From assembly GCF_004564135.1 (NCBI RefSeq), contig NZ_CP038255.1:2529501-2593500 (forward strand): 64,000 bases of DNA. Direction: 5' to 3'. The translations under genes were made by a program, and so were the position numbers. The DNA is from Terasakiella sp. SH-1 (GTDB lineage Bacteria > Pseudomonadota > Alphaproteobacteria > Rhodospirillales > Terasakiellaceae). Shown one piece after another: positions 48,683 to 58,843 of this stretch (its first letter is position 1; every line of letters begins with the position of its first letter). Below the pieces are notes generated by a model. The model searched no databases and had not been told where the DNA came from. It saw nothing but the letters and a program-made list of their open reading frames with translations.

Positions 48683-49873
48683 TTATTTCGCTTTCGCCAT
48701 CAGTTCGACAAAGCGATCAAATAGATAGTGACTGTCCTGCGGACCCGGTGATGCTTCCGGGTGATGCTGAACAGAGAAGATCGGCTTATCTTCCAGCGCA
48801 ATCCCTTCTACTGTTTTATCAAACAGGGAACGGTGCGTGACTTTTGCATTCGCAGGCAAGGTTTCTTCATCCACCACAAAACCGTGATTCTGAGATGTGA
48901 TTTCCACCTTGTTTGTTTCCAGATCTTTCACTGGGTGGTTACCGCCACGGTGACCAAGGTGCATTTTGAATGTTTTTGCCCCCAGTGCCAGACATGTCAT
49001 CTGATGGCCCAAGCAAATCCCGAACATGGGCTTGCCGCTTTCCATAACCTTCTGGATCATCGGTACCGCATATTCACCTGTGGCAGCCGGGTCACCCGGA
49101 CCGTTGGACAGGAACACCCCGTCGGGGTTGTGCGCCAGAATATCTTCAGCAGATGTTTTGCCCGGTACAACAGTTACACGACAACCAGCAGCCGCCAAGC
49201 AGCGCAGGATGTTACGCTTTGCACCAAAATCAACGGCAACCACATGGTATTTCGGGTCGTCCTGTTTGGCGTAACCTTCACCCATGGTCCAATCGGCTTC
49301 GTCCCATTCATAAGGAGCGTCGCACATCACATCCTTGGCCAAATCCATTCCTTCCAAACCGGGGAAAGAATTTGCCATGGTGTTGAGCGCATCCAGATCA
49401 ATCTCTTGACCAGCAGGTAAGTGAATGATGGTCCCGCCCGGTGCGCCATTATCACGAATGTGGCGGGTCAGCTTACGGGTATCCACACCGGAAATCCCCA
49501 CCAGATTGGAGGCTTTCATCCAGCTATCGAAATGTTCAACCGCACGCCAGTTGGCAGGCTCTGTAATATCAGCAGCCAAAATACAGCCGCGCGCTGCCGG
49601 TTTTGCTGTTTCAATATCTTCGGCGTTGGTGCCGACGTTACCAATATGTGGGAAGGTAAAAGTAATGATCTGGCCCGCATAAGACGGATCAGTCATAATT
49701 TCCTGATAGCCTGTCAGCGACGTGTTGAAACAAACTTCGCCAATCGCGACGCCTTCAAGGCCGACTCCTTTTCCCCAAAAAACGGTTCCATCCGTCAATA
49801 CCAGTGCGGCGTTGGCGTTTTTGGGACGGGCCTTGGGCGGCATTGGAGCAACCGGCGCTTGCGTCTGCGACAT
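48683..49873 (-). CDS. carA: Carbamoyl-phosphate synthase small subunit
   Basis: 396 residues from ATG 49873; an in-frame ATG six bases earlier is equally possible (AAAGGA just upstream). The N-terminal CPSase domain begins NAALVLTDGTVFWGKGVG. The C-terminal class I glutaminase has the nucleophile Cys in MFGICLGHQM and the His/Glu pair in SVQHHPEASPG. It supplies ammonia from glutamine to CarB. Confidence 0.97.
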   Translation of the reverse strand: MSQTQAPVAPMPPKARPKNANAALVLTDGTVFWGKGVGLEGVAIGEVCFNTSLTGYQEIMTDPSYAGQIITFTFPHIGNVGTNAEDIETAKPAARGCILAADITEPANWRAVEHFDSWMKASNLVGISGVDTRKLTRHIRDNGAPGGTIIHLPAGQEIDLDALNTMANSFPGLEGMDLAKDVMCDAPYEWDEADWTMGEGYAKQDDPKYHVVAVDFGAKRNILRCLAAAGCRVTVVPGKTSAEDILAHNPDGVFLSNGPGDPAATGEYAVPMIQKVMESGKPMFGICLGHQMTCLALGAKTFKMHLGHRGGNHPVKDLETNKVEITSQNHGFVVDEETLPANAKVTHRSLFDKTVEGIALEDKPIFSVQHHPEASPGPQDSHYLFDRFVELMAKAK

Positions 49874-50087
49874 GAGCATGTGTCCTTTATAAAAGAGCTG
49901 TCTATATTCATCATTGCCCTGAGGCAAATTGGCGCGTTGATAAAGAAATCTTAACCCTTCGTCAAGAGGGAGTCTAAAATAAAATTTAGCCTTTAGAATC
50001 AACACCTTACAAAACCGTATTTTATTGCTTTTTGTTGCGATTTAGTATAAGTTTCTTGCTTTCCTTTAAACAACTTATGTCGAGATT

Positions 50088-50543
50088 ATGCTTCGCGAGC
50101 AGATTAAAGCCGCCTTGAAAGAGGCGATGGTAGCTAAGGATACCCACAAAGTATCTACCCTTCGTTTGATTATGGCCGCCCTGAAAGACCGTGATATTGC
50201 GGCACGTACACAGGACAAACCCGATGGCATCGGTGAAGACGAGATTCTCTCCCTCCTTCAGTCCATGGTTAAACAGCGCCGCGACAGCATCACCATGTAT
50301 GAAAATGGTGGCCGACTGGAACTGGCGGAACAAGAAGCCAGCGAAATTAAAATCATCGAAGAATTCCTGCCCAAGCAGATGAGTGAAGATGAAATTAAAG
50401 ACGTGGTTGATGCCTTGATTACAGAACTGGGGGCATCCGGCCTGAAAGATATGGGGCCAACCATGAAAGCATTGCGCGACCGTTATGCCGGACAGATGGA
50501 TTTCGGTAAAGCCAGTGCCATTATTAAAGAACGTCTGGCTTAA
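50088..50543 (+). CDS. yqeY: GatB/YqeY-domain protein
   Basis: 151 residues, one YqeY domain: MLREQIKAALKEAMVAKDTHKVSTLRLIMAALKDRDI and FLPKQMSEDEIKDVV...GLKDMGPTMKALRDRYAGQMDFGKASAIIKERL. The domain is the tRNA-binding tail of GatB as a free protein; its role is unclear. It usually precedes dnaG in Alphaproteobacteria, as here. It is divergent from carA. Confidence 0.93.
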   Translation: MLREQIKAALKEAMVAKDTHKVSTLRLIMAALKDRDIAARTQDKPDGIGEDEILSLLQSMVKQRRDSITMYENGGRLELAEQEASEIKIIEEFLPKQMSEDEIKDVVDALITELGASGLKDMGPTMKALRDRYAGQMDFGKASAIIKERLA

Positions 50544-50553
50544 ATAAAAATTT

Positions 50554-50625
50554 ATGTCGCCCTCGCGAATGCGGGGGCCTCTTTCCCCGGTGAAAAAGAT
50601 CCTCGCATCTGCGAGGATGACGAGA
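50554..50625. repeat. Extragenic palindrome family, copy 4
   Basis: GTCGCCCTCGCGAATGCGGGGG, then GATCCTCGCATCTGCGAGGATGACGAG. It ends eight bases before the dnaG start, and its GAGGATGACGAG end could act as the dnaG ribosome binding site. Confidence 0.65.
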
Positions 50626-50632
50626 TTAACAC

Positions 50633-52531
50633 ATGGCAATACCTCCCGGATTTGTTGACGAACTTAGAAACCGTGTCTCTGTCTCAGATATTGTCGGCAA
50701 GCGGGTCAAACTGATTAAAAAGGGCAAAGAACATTCCGGTCTTTGCCCCTTCCATAGTGAAAAAAGCCCCTCTTTCACCGTTAATGACGACAAAGGATTC
50801 TATCACTGCTTTGGCTGTGGTGCCCATGGCAGTGCGCTGGATTTCGTGATGAACACCGAGGGACTCAACTTCCCCGAAGCTGTTGAACGTTTGGCTGTTC
50901 AAGCAGGCATGGAAGTCCCCCAAGACACACCAGAACAGCGTGAACGCACGGAACGACGCAACACTCTTTATGATGTGATGGAAGCAGCCTGTGCTTATTA
51001 TGAGCGTATGTTGCGCATGCCCGAAGGCCGTGCGGGTTTATCTTACTTGCGTGATCGCGGTCTTTCAGAAGACACCATTAGACGATTTCGTCTTGGCTAT
51101 GCCCCTAACATTCAAGGGGGGCTGAAAGCAGCCCTGAAACGCGAGGGGATCGAAGAAGGCTTGATGATTGAAGCTGGTCTTCTCATTCGCCCGGATGACC
51201 CAAAGCGCAAACCTTACGAACGCTTTCGTGAACGGGTCATGTTCCCCATTACAGATCGGCGCGGCAAGGTCATTGCCTTTGGCGGGCGGATTCTCGGGGA
51301 TGGCAAACCGAAATATCTTAACTCCCCGGACACACCCCTTTTTCATAAAGGCACCGTGCTTTACGGCCTCGCCCAAGCCCGTGAAGAAGCCTATAAACGC
51401 GACCAGATCATCGTCACCGAAGGCTATATGGATGTGATTGCGCTGGCCCAAGGTGGTTTCCCCAATGCAGTCGCCCCCCTTGGCACGGCCTTGACCGAAG
51501 AACAAATCCAGCTTTTGTGGAAAATGTGCAAAACACCGCTGCTTTGCTTTGATGGGGATGCGGCAGGACAACGCGCAGCAGCACGCGGGGCTGAACGTGC
51601 CCTGCCCCATCTTAAGCCCGGTTATTCCCTGCATTTTGTCCATCTCCCCCCTGGTGAAGACCCAGACAGCCTCATTCAAGCAGAAGGCCGTGCAGCCATG
51701 CAGACCGTGCTGGATGAAGCCATTCCCTTATCAGAATTGCTATGGCGCATGGAAAGTGAAGGGAAAAATTTTGACACAGCAGAAGACCGTGCCCTGCTCG
51801 ACGACTGCTTGAAAAAACATGCCTTTCAGATTGAAGACGAATCGGTAAAAAAACATTTCCTTTCCGCCTTAACCGCCCGTATGTGGAAGGAAATTAAAGC
51901 AAAAAAAGAAAAAAAACCTTTTTCCCCAAATAAAAACTGGCGAGATGAGAAAAAAAATCATCATACCCATTTAGAAGCAAAAAGCAGCCTGAACACCAAA
52001 GTGAATGCCCAAAACTGGCGCGAAGCCTTGCTTATCACCGCTGTTATCTTGCACCCGGACATTATGGATGAGGTCGGCGAACGACTTGGCTTGATGATTT
52101 TCGCTTCCGAGTCGCTTGACAAACTTCGTCAGGAAGTTTTAAAGACCGTCGATGGGGATTTGGGCCTTGACTCGTGCACGCTTCAAAGTCACCTCAACGA
52201 AAATGGGTTTTCAGGCCCGCTAAAATCTCTGCTGGATAGATTCCATGCCAAAACGGGTGGTGTCTTTATTGGGCATGAAGCATTTCTGCATCCTGATCGC
52301 CCCATTGAAGATGTGCTTCGCGGCTGGGAAGATGCGTACAGGCTTTATATGCAAGAACGTGACTTGGCAGCGGAGTTTAAAGAATTGCAACAGCGTCTTG
52401 GGGAAGAGATGAACCCGCAGATTTGGAGCCAAATGCAAGCGCTTCAAAAATTGATGGGCAAAATCGACACCGACGAAGAAGAGGCTGGTGGATATTCTTT
52501 TAAGACAAATGAAGAAGATTTGTTGGATTAA
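50633..52531 (+). CDS. dnaG: DNA primase
   Basis: 632 residues. CHC2-type zinc finger (Cys38, His41, Cys59, Cys62 in LCPFH...YHCFGCG), Toprim catalytic core (VTEGYMDVIALAQ, CFDGDAAGQRAA) and a C-terminal helicase-binding region. It makes RNA primers for replication. The yqeY-dnaG-rpoD order is the alphaproteobacterial macromolecular-synthesis arrangement. Confidence 0.97.
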   Translation: MAIPPGFVDELRNRVSVSDIVGKRVKLIKKGKEHSGLCPFHSEKSPSFTVNDDKGFYHCFGCGAHGSALDFVMNTEGLNFPEAVERLAVQAGMEVPQDTPEQRERTERRNTLYDVMEAACAYYERMLRMPEGRAGLSYLRDRGLSEDTIRRFRLGYAPNIQGGLKAALKREGIEEGLMIEAGLLIRPDDPKRKPYERFRERVMFPITDRRGKVIAFGGRILGDGKPKYLNSPDTPLFHKGTVLYGLAQAREEAYKRDQIIVTEGYMDVIALAQGGFPNAVAPLGTALTEEQIQLLWKMCKTPLLCFDGDAAGQRAAARGAERALPHLKPGYSLHFVHLPPGEDPDSLIQAEGRAAMQTVLDEAIPLSELLWRMESEGKNFDTAEDRALLDDCLKKHAFQIEDESVKKHFLSALTARMWKEIKAKKEKKPFSPNKNWRDEKKNHHTHLEAKSSLNTKVNAQNWREALLITAVILHPDIMDEVGERLGLMIFASESLDKLRQEVLKTVDGDLGLDSCTLQSHLNENGFSGPLKSLLDRFHAKTGGVFIGHEAFLHPDRPIEDVLRGWEDAYRLYMQERDLAAEFKELQQRLGEEMNPQIWSQMQALQKLMGKIDTDEEEAGGYSFKTNEEDLLD

Positions 52532-52636
52532 CACTCTTTACATATTTGTCAGGCATCTTAACTAATGGAGTCTACTCTTCTATGCATGGAAGAATAGAAC
52601 CCGGCAAAAGATTTTTGAGTTTCATTGGGGAATCGC

Positions 52637-54697
52637 ATGTCTGCGAAAGCTGCAAACACAACAGAAGCAAAAACCAAACAAGAAGAAGGCGGTGACGGCC
52701 CACTTCTTGATTCCCTTGGCGCTGCCGTCAAAAAAATGCTCGCCAAAGGCAAAGAGCGCGGCTTCATCACCTATGATGAATTGAACACAGCGCTGCCGCC
52801 AGACAAGATGTCTTCTGAACAGATCGAAGATACCATGTCGGCTCTGTCTGAAATGGGTATTAATGTTGTCGAAAACGAAGAAGCTGACGACGACAATGAA
52901 AATGCCGAATCTGACGACAAAGCAGCTGGCAATATTGACGAAAACGACACAGGGCGCACAGACGATCCGGTTCGTATGTATCTGCGCGAAATGGGCAGTG
53001 TTGAACTACTCTCTCGTGAAGGTGAAATTTCAATCGCCAAACGGATTGAGGCTGGCCGTGAAATGATGATCGGTGGCATCTGTGAAAGCCCGATCACCAT
53101 TCGCTCCATCGTTGAATGGCATGATGCGCTGATCAATGGCGATATCTTGCTGCGCGATATTATTGATCTGGAGACCACCTATGGCGGGGGACCCAATTCT
53201 GAAGAAGTGGCCATGGCCGCAGAAGAAGAAGCTGATGTCTCTGATACAGATAACTTAAGTGCTGATATTGATAATGCGCCTGAAACCGACGAAGACGCTG
53301 AAATAGAAGCCCCGGAAGGTGTTGATGCCGGTGGTGAAGAAGACGACGAAATGTCGAATTCTGAAAACCCGGAAGGTGAAAACCAGGAAGGCGAAGGCGC
53401 TGCTCAGGATGAAGGCGGTGACGAAAACAATGTCTCACTTGCTGCCATGGAAGAGCAACTTCTGCCGCAGGTGATTGAAACATTCGAAAAAATTGCCAAA
53501 ACCTATGACAAGATGCACAAGGCGCAGGAACAGCGTCTGGCAACACTGGGTAAAGGTGAAAAAGTTTCCGCGACAATTGAGCGTCGGATTGAAAAACTGC
53601 GCCATGAACTTGTCGTTTTGATGGAAGAAGTTCACCTGAATAATGGCCGTATTGAAGAGCTGATGGACCACCTTTATGGTCTGAACAAAGCTTTGATGAA
53701 CTGTGAAGGGAAATTGCTACGTCTGGCAACAGGCTGTCGCGTTTCACGTGCAGACTTCCTCAAACAACACTACGGGCATGAGCTTGACCCCAACTGGCTG
53801 GAACGGGTTTCTGAACTCCCGGCTAAGGGCTGGCAACGTTTTGCAGAACGCCATCATGACGAGATCGTCAAACTGCGCGCTCGCATCACCGAAGTGGCTG
53901 GTGAAGTTGGTCTTCCGATTGCTGAATATCGCCGTATCGTTTCCACCGTTCAAAAAGGGGAACGCGAAGCCAACCGGGCGAAAAAGGAAATGATTGAGGC
54001 CAACCTGCGCCTTGTAATTTCCATTGCGAAAAAATATACTAACCGTGGCCTGCAATTCCTGGATTTGATTCAGGAAGGGAACATTGGCCTGATGAAAGCG
54101 GTTGATAAGTTCGAATACCGTCGTGGCTATAAATTCTCAACATACGCCACATGGTGGATTCGCCAGGCAATCACACGCTCTATTGCCGATCAGGCCCGTA
54201 CAATCCGTATCCCGGTTCACATGATTGAAACCATCAACAAACTGGTGCGTACAAGCCGTCAGATGTTGCATGAAATTGGTCGGGAACCCACACCGGAAGA
54301 ACTGGCTGAAAAGCTGTCCATGCCGCAAGAAAAGGTCCGCAAGGTCCTGAAAATTGCGAAAGAACCGATTTCTCTTGAAACACCCATTGGCGATGAAGAA
54401 GACAGCCATCTCGGTGACTTCATCGAAGATAAAAATGCGGTTCAGCCTTTGGATGCCGCCATCCAGTCCAACCTGCGTAACACCACAACACGTGTGCTGT
54501 CATCGCTGACACCACGTGAAGAACGTGTCCTGCGTATGCGTTTTGGCATCGGCATGAATACAGATCACACGCTGGAAGAAGTCGGTCAGCAGTTCTCTGT
54601 AACACGTGAGCGTATTCGTCAGATTGAAGCCAAAGCCCTGCGTAAACTCAAACACCCGAGCCGTTCACGCAAGCTGCGCAGCTTCCTGGATTATTAA
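52637..54697 (+). CDS. rpoD: Primary sigma factor RpoD (sigma70)
   Basis: 686 residues from ATG 52637 (GGGGA six bases upstream). Region 1.1 at the N-terminus, [29 protein letters not shown] (1.2), a very acidic stretch in the non-conserved region (about 195-265), regions 2-3 ([56 protein letters not shown]) and region 4.2 ([20 protein letters not shown]). Housekeeping sigma; its -10/-35 specificity matches the promoters noted here. Confidence 0.98.
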   Translation: MSAKAANTTEAKTKQEEGGDGPLLDSLGAAVKKMLAKGKERGFITYDELNTALPPDKMSSEQIEDTMSALSEMGINVVENEEADDDNENAESDDKAAGNIDENDTGRTDDPVRMYLREMGSVELLSREGEISIAKRIEAGREMMIGGICESPITIRSIVEWHDALINGDILLRDIIDLETTYGGGPNSEEVAMAAEEEADVSDTDNLSADIDNAPETDEDAEIEAPEGVDAGGEEDDEMSNSENPEGENQEGEGAAQDEGGDENNVSLAAMEEQLLPQVIETFEKIAKTYDKMHKAQEQRLATLGKGEKVSATIERRIEKLRHELVVLMEEVHLNNGRIEELMDHLYGLNKALMNCEGKLLRLATGCRVSRADFLKQHYGHELDPNWLERVSELPAKGWQRFAERHHDEIVKLRARITEVAGEVGLPIAEYRRIVSTVQKGEREANRAKKEMIEANLRLVISIAKKYTNRGLQFLDLIQEGNIGLMKAVDKFEYRRGYKFSTYATWWIRQAITRSIADQARTIRIPVHMIETINKLVRTSRQMLHEIGREPTPEELAEKLSMPQEKVRKVLKIAKEPISLETPIGDEEDSHLGDFIEDKNAVQPLDAAIQSNLRNTTTRVLSSLTPREERVLRMRFGIGMNTDHTLEEVGQQFSVTRERIRQIEAKALRKLKHPSRSRKLRSFLDY

Positions 54698-54727
54698 TTC
54701 TCACATAGCCTGAAACAGATGCTTGAC

Positions 54728-54768
54728 GTGGCGTGAATTTACTTTAAATTCACGCCACTTCTTTTTTA
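54728..54768 (+). terminator. Terminator after rpoD
   Basis: GTGGCGTGAATTTA and TAAATTCACGCCAC form a perfect 14-bp stem with a 3-nt loop, followed by TTCTTTTTT. Confidence 0.95.
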
Positions 54769-54771
54769 TGT

Positions 54772-54848
54772 GGGCCTGTAGCTCAGTTGGTTAGAGCCGA
54801 CCGCTCATAACGGTCTGGTCCCAGGTTCGAGTCCTGGCGGGCCCACCA
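54772..54848 (+). tRNA. tRNA with CAU anticodon, probably tRNA-Ile2
   Basis: 77 nt including an encoded CCA. Acceptor GGGCCTG/CGGGCCC with one G-T pair, D-loop AGCTCAGTTGG, anticodon stem GACCG/CGGTC with loop CTCATAA and TPsiC GGTTCGAGTCC. A CAU anticodon can be Met or lysidine-modified Ile. The overall sequence, including GGGCCTGTAGCTCAG and ACCGCTCATAACGG, looks like alphaproteobacterial Ile2 (CAU), which is often found after rpoD. Initiator features are absent. Confidence 0.9.
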
Positions 54849-54875
54849 TTTCCATATAAAACAAACTCTAATTTC

Positions 54876-56561
54876 TTAGGCTAATTTAACATTAATCAAA
54901 AAGCCTTGAACAATTTCACGCAAAGAAAGTGACTGGCTGTTCAACATTGAAGAGGCACTAAGAACTTCTTGAGAAGCCTCCCCTGTATCATTTGCGGCAT
55001 GATTTACATCCAGAATATTTCTATTCACTTCTTTTGTCCCTTGGGCTGCTTCTTCAATATTTCGTGAAATTTCTGCTGTTGCCGCACTTTGTTCTTCCAC
55101 AGCCGCTGAAACAGAAGCTGCAATATTATTCATATCATCAATCACCTTGTTAATGTCGTTGATTGCCTCAACCGTATCATTGCTTACCATTTGAATAGCA
55201 GAAACTTGCGCATTAATTTCGTCTGTTGCACGTGCTGTTTGATTGGCTAAACTCTTCACCTCAGAAGCGACAACGGCAAAGCCCTTCCCTGCTTCCCCTG
55301 CACGTGCAGCTTCAATAGTCGCATTAAGGGCTAACATGTTGGTTTGTTCGGCAATATCCCCAATGAGAGCAGAGGCTGAACTGATCCGATTTGCTGTTTC
55401 TGACAGGCTGTTGACTGTAACTTGAGTTTTCTGCACCTTTTCTGCCGCATGTTGGGCAATATGTGTCGATGTCTGAACTTGTTGACCAACTTCACGAATA
55501 GAAGCCGTCAATTCTTCTGATGCAGCAGCAACAGTTTGCACATTATTAGACATTTCTTCAGAAGCCCCCGCGACAATCGTCGCCTGAGAACTGGTTTGAT
55601 GAGCTGTTGCCGACATGCCTTGGGCTGTACTATCCAGCTGATTCGCAGCTGAAGAAACAGACTCAAGCGCCTCATTAACCCCAACATCGAATTCTGAGGC
55701 CAATTCTTCAATCAGATTAGACCGCTTACGTTGAGCTTCTTCAATTTCTCGCTGTTGTTCAGTCATTCTTTCATTTTCAATCAACTGAGAGCGAAAATAT
55801 TCCACTTCATTTGCCATTACACCAATGGCATCTTTACGCGCTTGCATGGGAGTAGGGTCTGCCAGATTACCCTCAGACATTTTCTTCATTGTGGAAGCCA
55901 GCGTGCGAACACCTGAATTAATATCACGTGCAACCAAGTGCGCCGTCACAAAGATAATCAAAGAAAGCCCCAGAAACACCCAAAGCTTTTTAAAAGCAAT
56001 CCCCCAAAAAACATCATCAACATCATTAATGTAAAGCCCTGTACCAATGACCCACCCCCATGGCTCAAAGAGTTTCACATAAGCAAGTTTGGCAATGGGT
56101 TGTTCACTTCCCGGCTTTGGCCAGTGATAAGAAACAAATCCCATACCTTCTGTTTTGGCAACTTTGACAATTTCACCATATACACGTACCCCATATGGGT
56201 CTTCCAGACTTTCAAGGTTTTTTCCTATCAAAGAAGGCTTGATAGGATGTTCAATCACCGTATGGTTTAAGTCATTAATCCAAAAATAATCGCCATCACC
56301 ATATCGCATAGAATGAATGATTTCTTTTGCTTCTGCTTGTGCCTCTACAAGACTGAGATGACCATTTTTAACTTCATGATGTAAACTATCGAAAACACTG
56401 TGAAGGCTTTCCACCAGGTAACGGGTTTGAATCTCCCGATCCTCCAACAAAGCATCTTTCAATGTAACAAGACCCAATGTCGCGGTCGCAATTAATCCTA
56501 AAATAGATAAGAAAACCACGAGCCCTAATTTATGCCTAATTTTGATATTTCCGAGTAGCAT
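54876..56561 (-). CDS. Methyl-accepting chemotaxis protein with Cache domain
   Basis: 561 residues from ATG 56561; the ATG six bases earlier is too close to AGGA. TM1 (about 11-33), a periplasmic single Cache domain ([29 protein letters not shown]...[19 protein letters not shown]), TM2 (about 190-210), HAMP and a signalling coiled coil with the hairpin [32 protein letters not shown]. sCache domains of this type bind small organic acids; the ligand here is unknown. No CheB/CheR-binding pentapeptide at the C-terminus. Confidence 0.93.
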   Translation of the reverse strand: MLLGNIKIRHKLGLVVFLSILGLIATATLGLVTLKDALLEDREIQTRYLVESLHSVFDSLHHEVKNGHLSLVEAQAEAKEIIHSMRYGDGDYFWINDLNHTVIEHPIKPSLIGKNLESLEDPYGVRVYGEIVKVAKTEGMGFVSYHWPKPGSEQPIAKLAYVKLFEPWGWVIGTGLYINDVDDVFWGIAFKKLWVFLGLSLIIFVTAHLVARDINSGVRTLASTMKKMSEGNLADPTPMQARKDAIGVMANEVEYFRSQLIENERMTEQQREIEEAQRKRSNLIEELASEFDVGVNEALESVSSAANQLDSTAQGMSATAHQTSSQATIVAGASEEMSNNVQTVAAASEELTASIREVGQQVQTSTHIAQHAAEKVQKTQVTVNSLSETANRISSASALIGDIAEQTNMLALNATIEAARAGEAGKGFAVVASEVKSLANQTARATDEINAQVSAIQMVSNDTVEAINDINKVIDDMNNIAASVSAAVEEQSAATAEISRNIEEAAQGTKEVNRNILDVNHAANDTGEASQEVLSASSMLNSQSLSLREIVQGFLINVKLA

Positions 56562-56789
56562 AGCCATATTCCTAATTCTTTACATAATACGGCTCTTATG
56601 ACCGCATATATGGTTACACGTATGAACTCTTAAAACCTTACGAACTTTTTAGGCTTTCCTCCTACATCCGCAGAAAATAAGGCATAAACCAAAGTTATAA
56701 AGCGCTGAAATACCCACTCGGTTGATTGTGCACTGCCCCTAAAACCCGCAACATTAGGCCATCGAAACGCACAACAGCGAAGGTCTGAC

Positions 56790-57902
56790 ATGAGCGCCCC
56801 TGAACATCAAACAGCAACACACACCAGCCTGATATGGGACCTGCCCCTGCGCCTGTTTCATTGGGCCATGGTGGCCTGTGTGCTGGTAGCTGCCATCAGT
56901 GGTTATTTCTTTGAAGAATGGTGGCTGGATTTACATGTTGTGGCCGGATATGGGCTGGCCTGCCTGCTCGTCTTTCGCCTGATCTGGGGACTGGTGGGCA
57001 GCACCTATAGTCGCTTTAGCCATTTCCCCCTGTCACGCGGCAAGCTTATTGAACATATCAAACAGCTCCTTACCTTTAAATCCCCCACATATGATGGTCA
57101 TAATCCTCTTGGGGCCTGGATGATTGTCCTGATGCTTGCCACCATGGTCTTTTTGGTTCTCTCCGGCTTTCTGGTTTGGGGGGGACAAGAAAATCATGGC
57201 CCACTGGCTTCTGTTATCAGCTATGAAATCGGGGACTGGGCGGAAGATTTCCATGAAGTCTTTGCCAATCTGTTAATGGTCTGTGTTGCTCTTCACCTGT
57301 GTGGGGTTGTCGGTGAAACCATCCTGTTTAAACACCCGCTGATCAAGGCCATGATTACAGGCAAAAAGCCTGCCCCCTCAGCCACCCCGAATGCCACCTA
57401 TTGGCACAGCATTTTCGGCCTACTTCTTTTAAGCATCATTATCGCAGCTTTCACTTATTGGGTGGACGAAACAGATGTGCGCGCCGAAGTCAGCCCACTG
57501 AACCAGACCTATCGTTCAGAATGTGGAGATTGCCACGCGATCTATCACCCCAGCCTGCGCAGTGCGGCCAACTGGCAGGTCATGCTGGATCAGCTTGAGG
57601 ATCATTATGGGGAAGATGCCAGCCTTGATGCCAAGACCCTGAAAAAAATCACTCAATATCTCAATGAACAAAATGCACATACCATTGAGACAGAAGCAGC
57701 CCATAAAATGGGACGCCACGATACACCAACGGCCCGAATAACAGACACGCCTTATTGGCAAAAAAAACATGCCCGCCTGAGCAAACATAGCTTCAAACAT
57801 CCAAAAGTCATGTTCAAATCCAACTGTACCGCCTGTCATACAGATGCGCGCAGTGGTCGATTTGATGATGTGAATATCAAACTTCCCAAAGGAATTTCCT
57901 GA
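56790..57902 (+). CDS. Cytochrome b561-type membrane protein fused to a diheme cytochrome c domain
   Basis: 370 residues. The first ~225 form a b561 domain with four or five membrane helices and heme-ligating histidines (LRLFHWAM, DLHVVAGYG, EDFHEVFANLL, CVALHLCGVV). The last ~140 are periplasmic and carry two CxxCH sites (ECGDCH and NCTACH) in a domain closely related to the separate DHC protein encoded two genes later. It should pass electrons from quinol to c-type hemes. RBS GAAGG. First gene of the b561-SHP-DHC operon. Confidence 0.88.
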   Translation: MSAPEHQTATHTSLIWDLPLRLFHWAMVACVLVAAISGYFFEEWWLDLHVVAGYGLACLLVFRLIWGLVGSTYSRFSHFPLSRGKLIEHIKQLLTFKSPTYDGHNPLGAWMIVLMLATMVFLVLSGFLVWGGQENHGPLASVISYEIGDWAEDFHEVFANLLMVCVALHLCGVVGETILFKHPLIKAMITGKKPAPSATPNATYWHSIFGLLLLSIIIAAFTYWVDETDVRAEVSPLNQTYRSECGDCHAIYHPSLRSAANWQVMLDQLEDHYGEDASLDAKTLKKITQYLNEQNAHTIETEAAHKMGRHDTPTARITDTPYWQKKHARLSKHSFKHPKVMFKSNCTACHTDARSGRFDDVNIKLPKGIS

Positions 57903-58309
57903 TGAAAAAAATTCTTTTCGCCAGCCTGATTGCCAGCAGCTTTTTCCTTGCCCCATCAAGCTGGGCCTCCCCCTTACTTGATGGATATGCGACACAAGCC
58001 AAACAGGAACAGGCTGATTTTTCCGGCTTTTCTGCTAAGCGTGGTCAACGCTTTTTCCAAGCCCGTCATGGTACAGGCAAAGCAGAAACACCGTCTTGTA
58101 CCTCATGTCATGGCAATGATGCGAAACAGAGCGGACAAACCCGTGCGGGCAAGGTCATTGCGCCTCTAGCCAGCAGCCTGTCACCAGAACGTTATACGGA
58201 CCCGCATAAGGTCGAAAAATGGTTTCGTCGCAATTGCAACAGCGTCTTGGGCCGTGCCTGCACTGCCCTTGAAAAAGGTGACTTCATCACATTCATGAAA
58301 ACTCAATAA
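57902..58309 (+). CDS. SHP-type monoheme cytochrome c (DUF1924)
   Basis: 135 residues. Signal peptide (MKKILFASLIASSFFLAPSSWA), one CTSCHGN heme site, and the ending KWFRRNCNSVLGRACTALEKGDF, the signature of DUF1924/SHP proteins. SHP (sphaeroides heme protein) is a high-spin cytochrome with an asparagine ligand that binds oxygen transiently; an Asn lies in RNCNS. The two other cysteines probably form a disulfide. It starts on the last base of the upstream stop. Confidence 0.88.
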   Translation: MKKILFASLIASSFFLAPSSWASPLLDGYATQAKQEQADFSGFSAKRGQRFFQARHGTGKAETPSCTSCHGNDAKQSGQTRAGKVIAPLASSLSPERYTDPHKVEKWFRRNCNSVLGRACTALEKGDFITFMKTQ

Positions 58310-58323
58310 AGGATTTCACTTCC

Positions 58324-58797
58324 ATGTTTGCCCGTAAAATCGCTCCCCTCACCCTTGGCCTCATGGCTCTCAGCAGCACAAACGTTTTTGCTGATGAACG
58401 CTTTGCCCCGATCAAAGATGAAACCGTCCGTCAGGAATGTGGCGACTGCCATATGGCCTTCCAACCCCAGTTCCTGCCCAAACGGTCCTGGAGGAAAATC
58501 ATGACCACACTGGATAACCACTTTGGTGAAGATGCCAGTCTGGATACAGAAACAGCCGAACGTATCACCCGTTATCTGGTCGAACATGCCGCCGATGCGG
58601 GCTGGTGGAACGGAAAATTCCTGCGCGGTGTCAAAGAAAATGACGTGCCACTGCGCATAAGTGAACTGCCTTACTGGGTGCGTGAACATAACGAAGAAGT
58701 TCCCGCCCGCGCCTGGTCTGCCCCCAAGGTGAAGAGCAAAGCCAACTGCAAAGCCTGCCACCCCAATGCCGATGCAGGTAATTATGATGACGATTGA
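58324..58797 (+). CDS. Diheme cytochrome c (DHC)
   Basis: 157 residues. Signal peptide ending NVFA, then two CxxCH sites (ECGDCH and NCKACH) separated by a helical region with FGEDASLDTETAERITRYL. It matches DHC, the electron donor of SHP in Rhodobacter. The paralogous domain fused to the b561 protein shares EDASLD and PYW motifs. RBS AAAGGA. Confidence 0.9.
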   Translation: MFARKIAPLTLGLMALSSTNVFADERFAPIKDETVRQECGDCHMAFQPQFLPKRSWRKIMTTLDNHFGEDASLDTETAERITRYLVEHAADAGWWNGKFLRGVKENDVPLRISELPYWVREHNEEVPARAWSAPKVKSKANCKACHPNADAGNYDDD

Positions 58798-58843
58798 AGA
58801 TTTTCATCGTATCTTGTCCAAAAGATACAAGTGAGGCAAATAG

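Noticed and set aside
54772-54848. tRNA gene as attachment site of the phage-like cluster
   Set aside because: It is 16 kb from the cluster and no copy of its 3' end was found near 15.3 or 38.3 kb.
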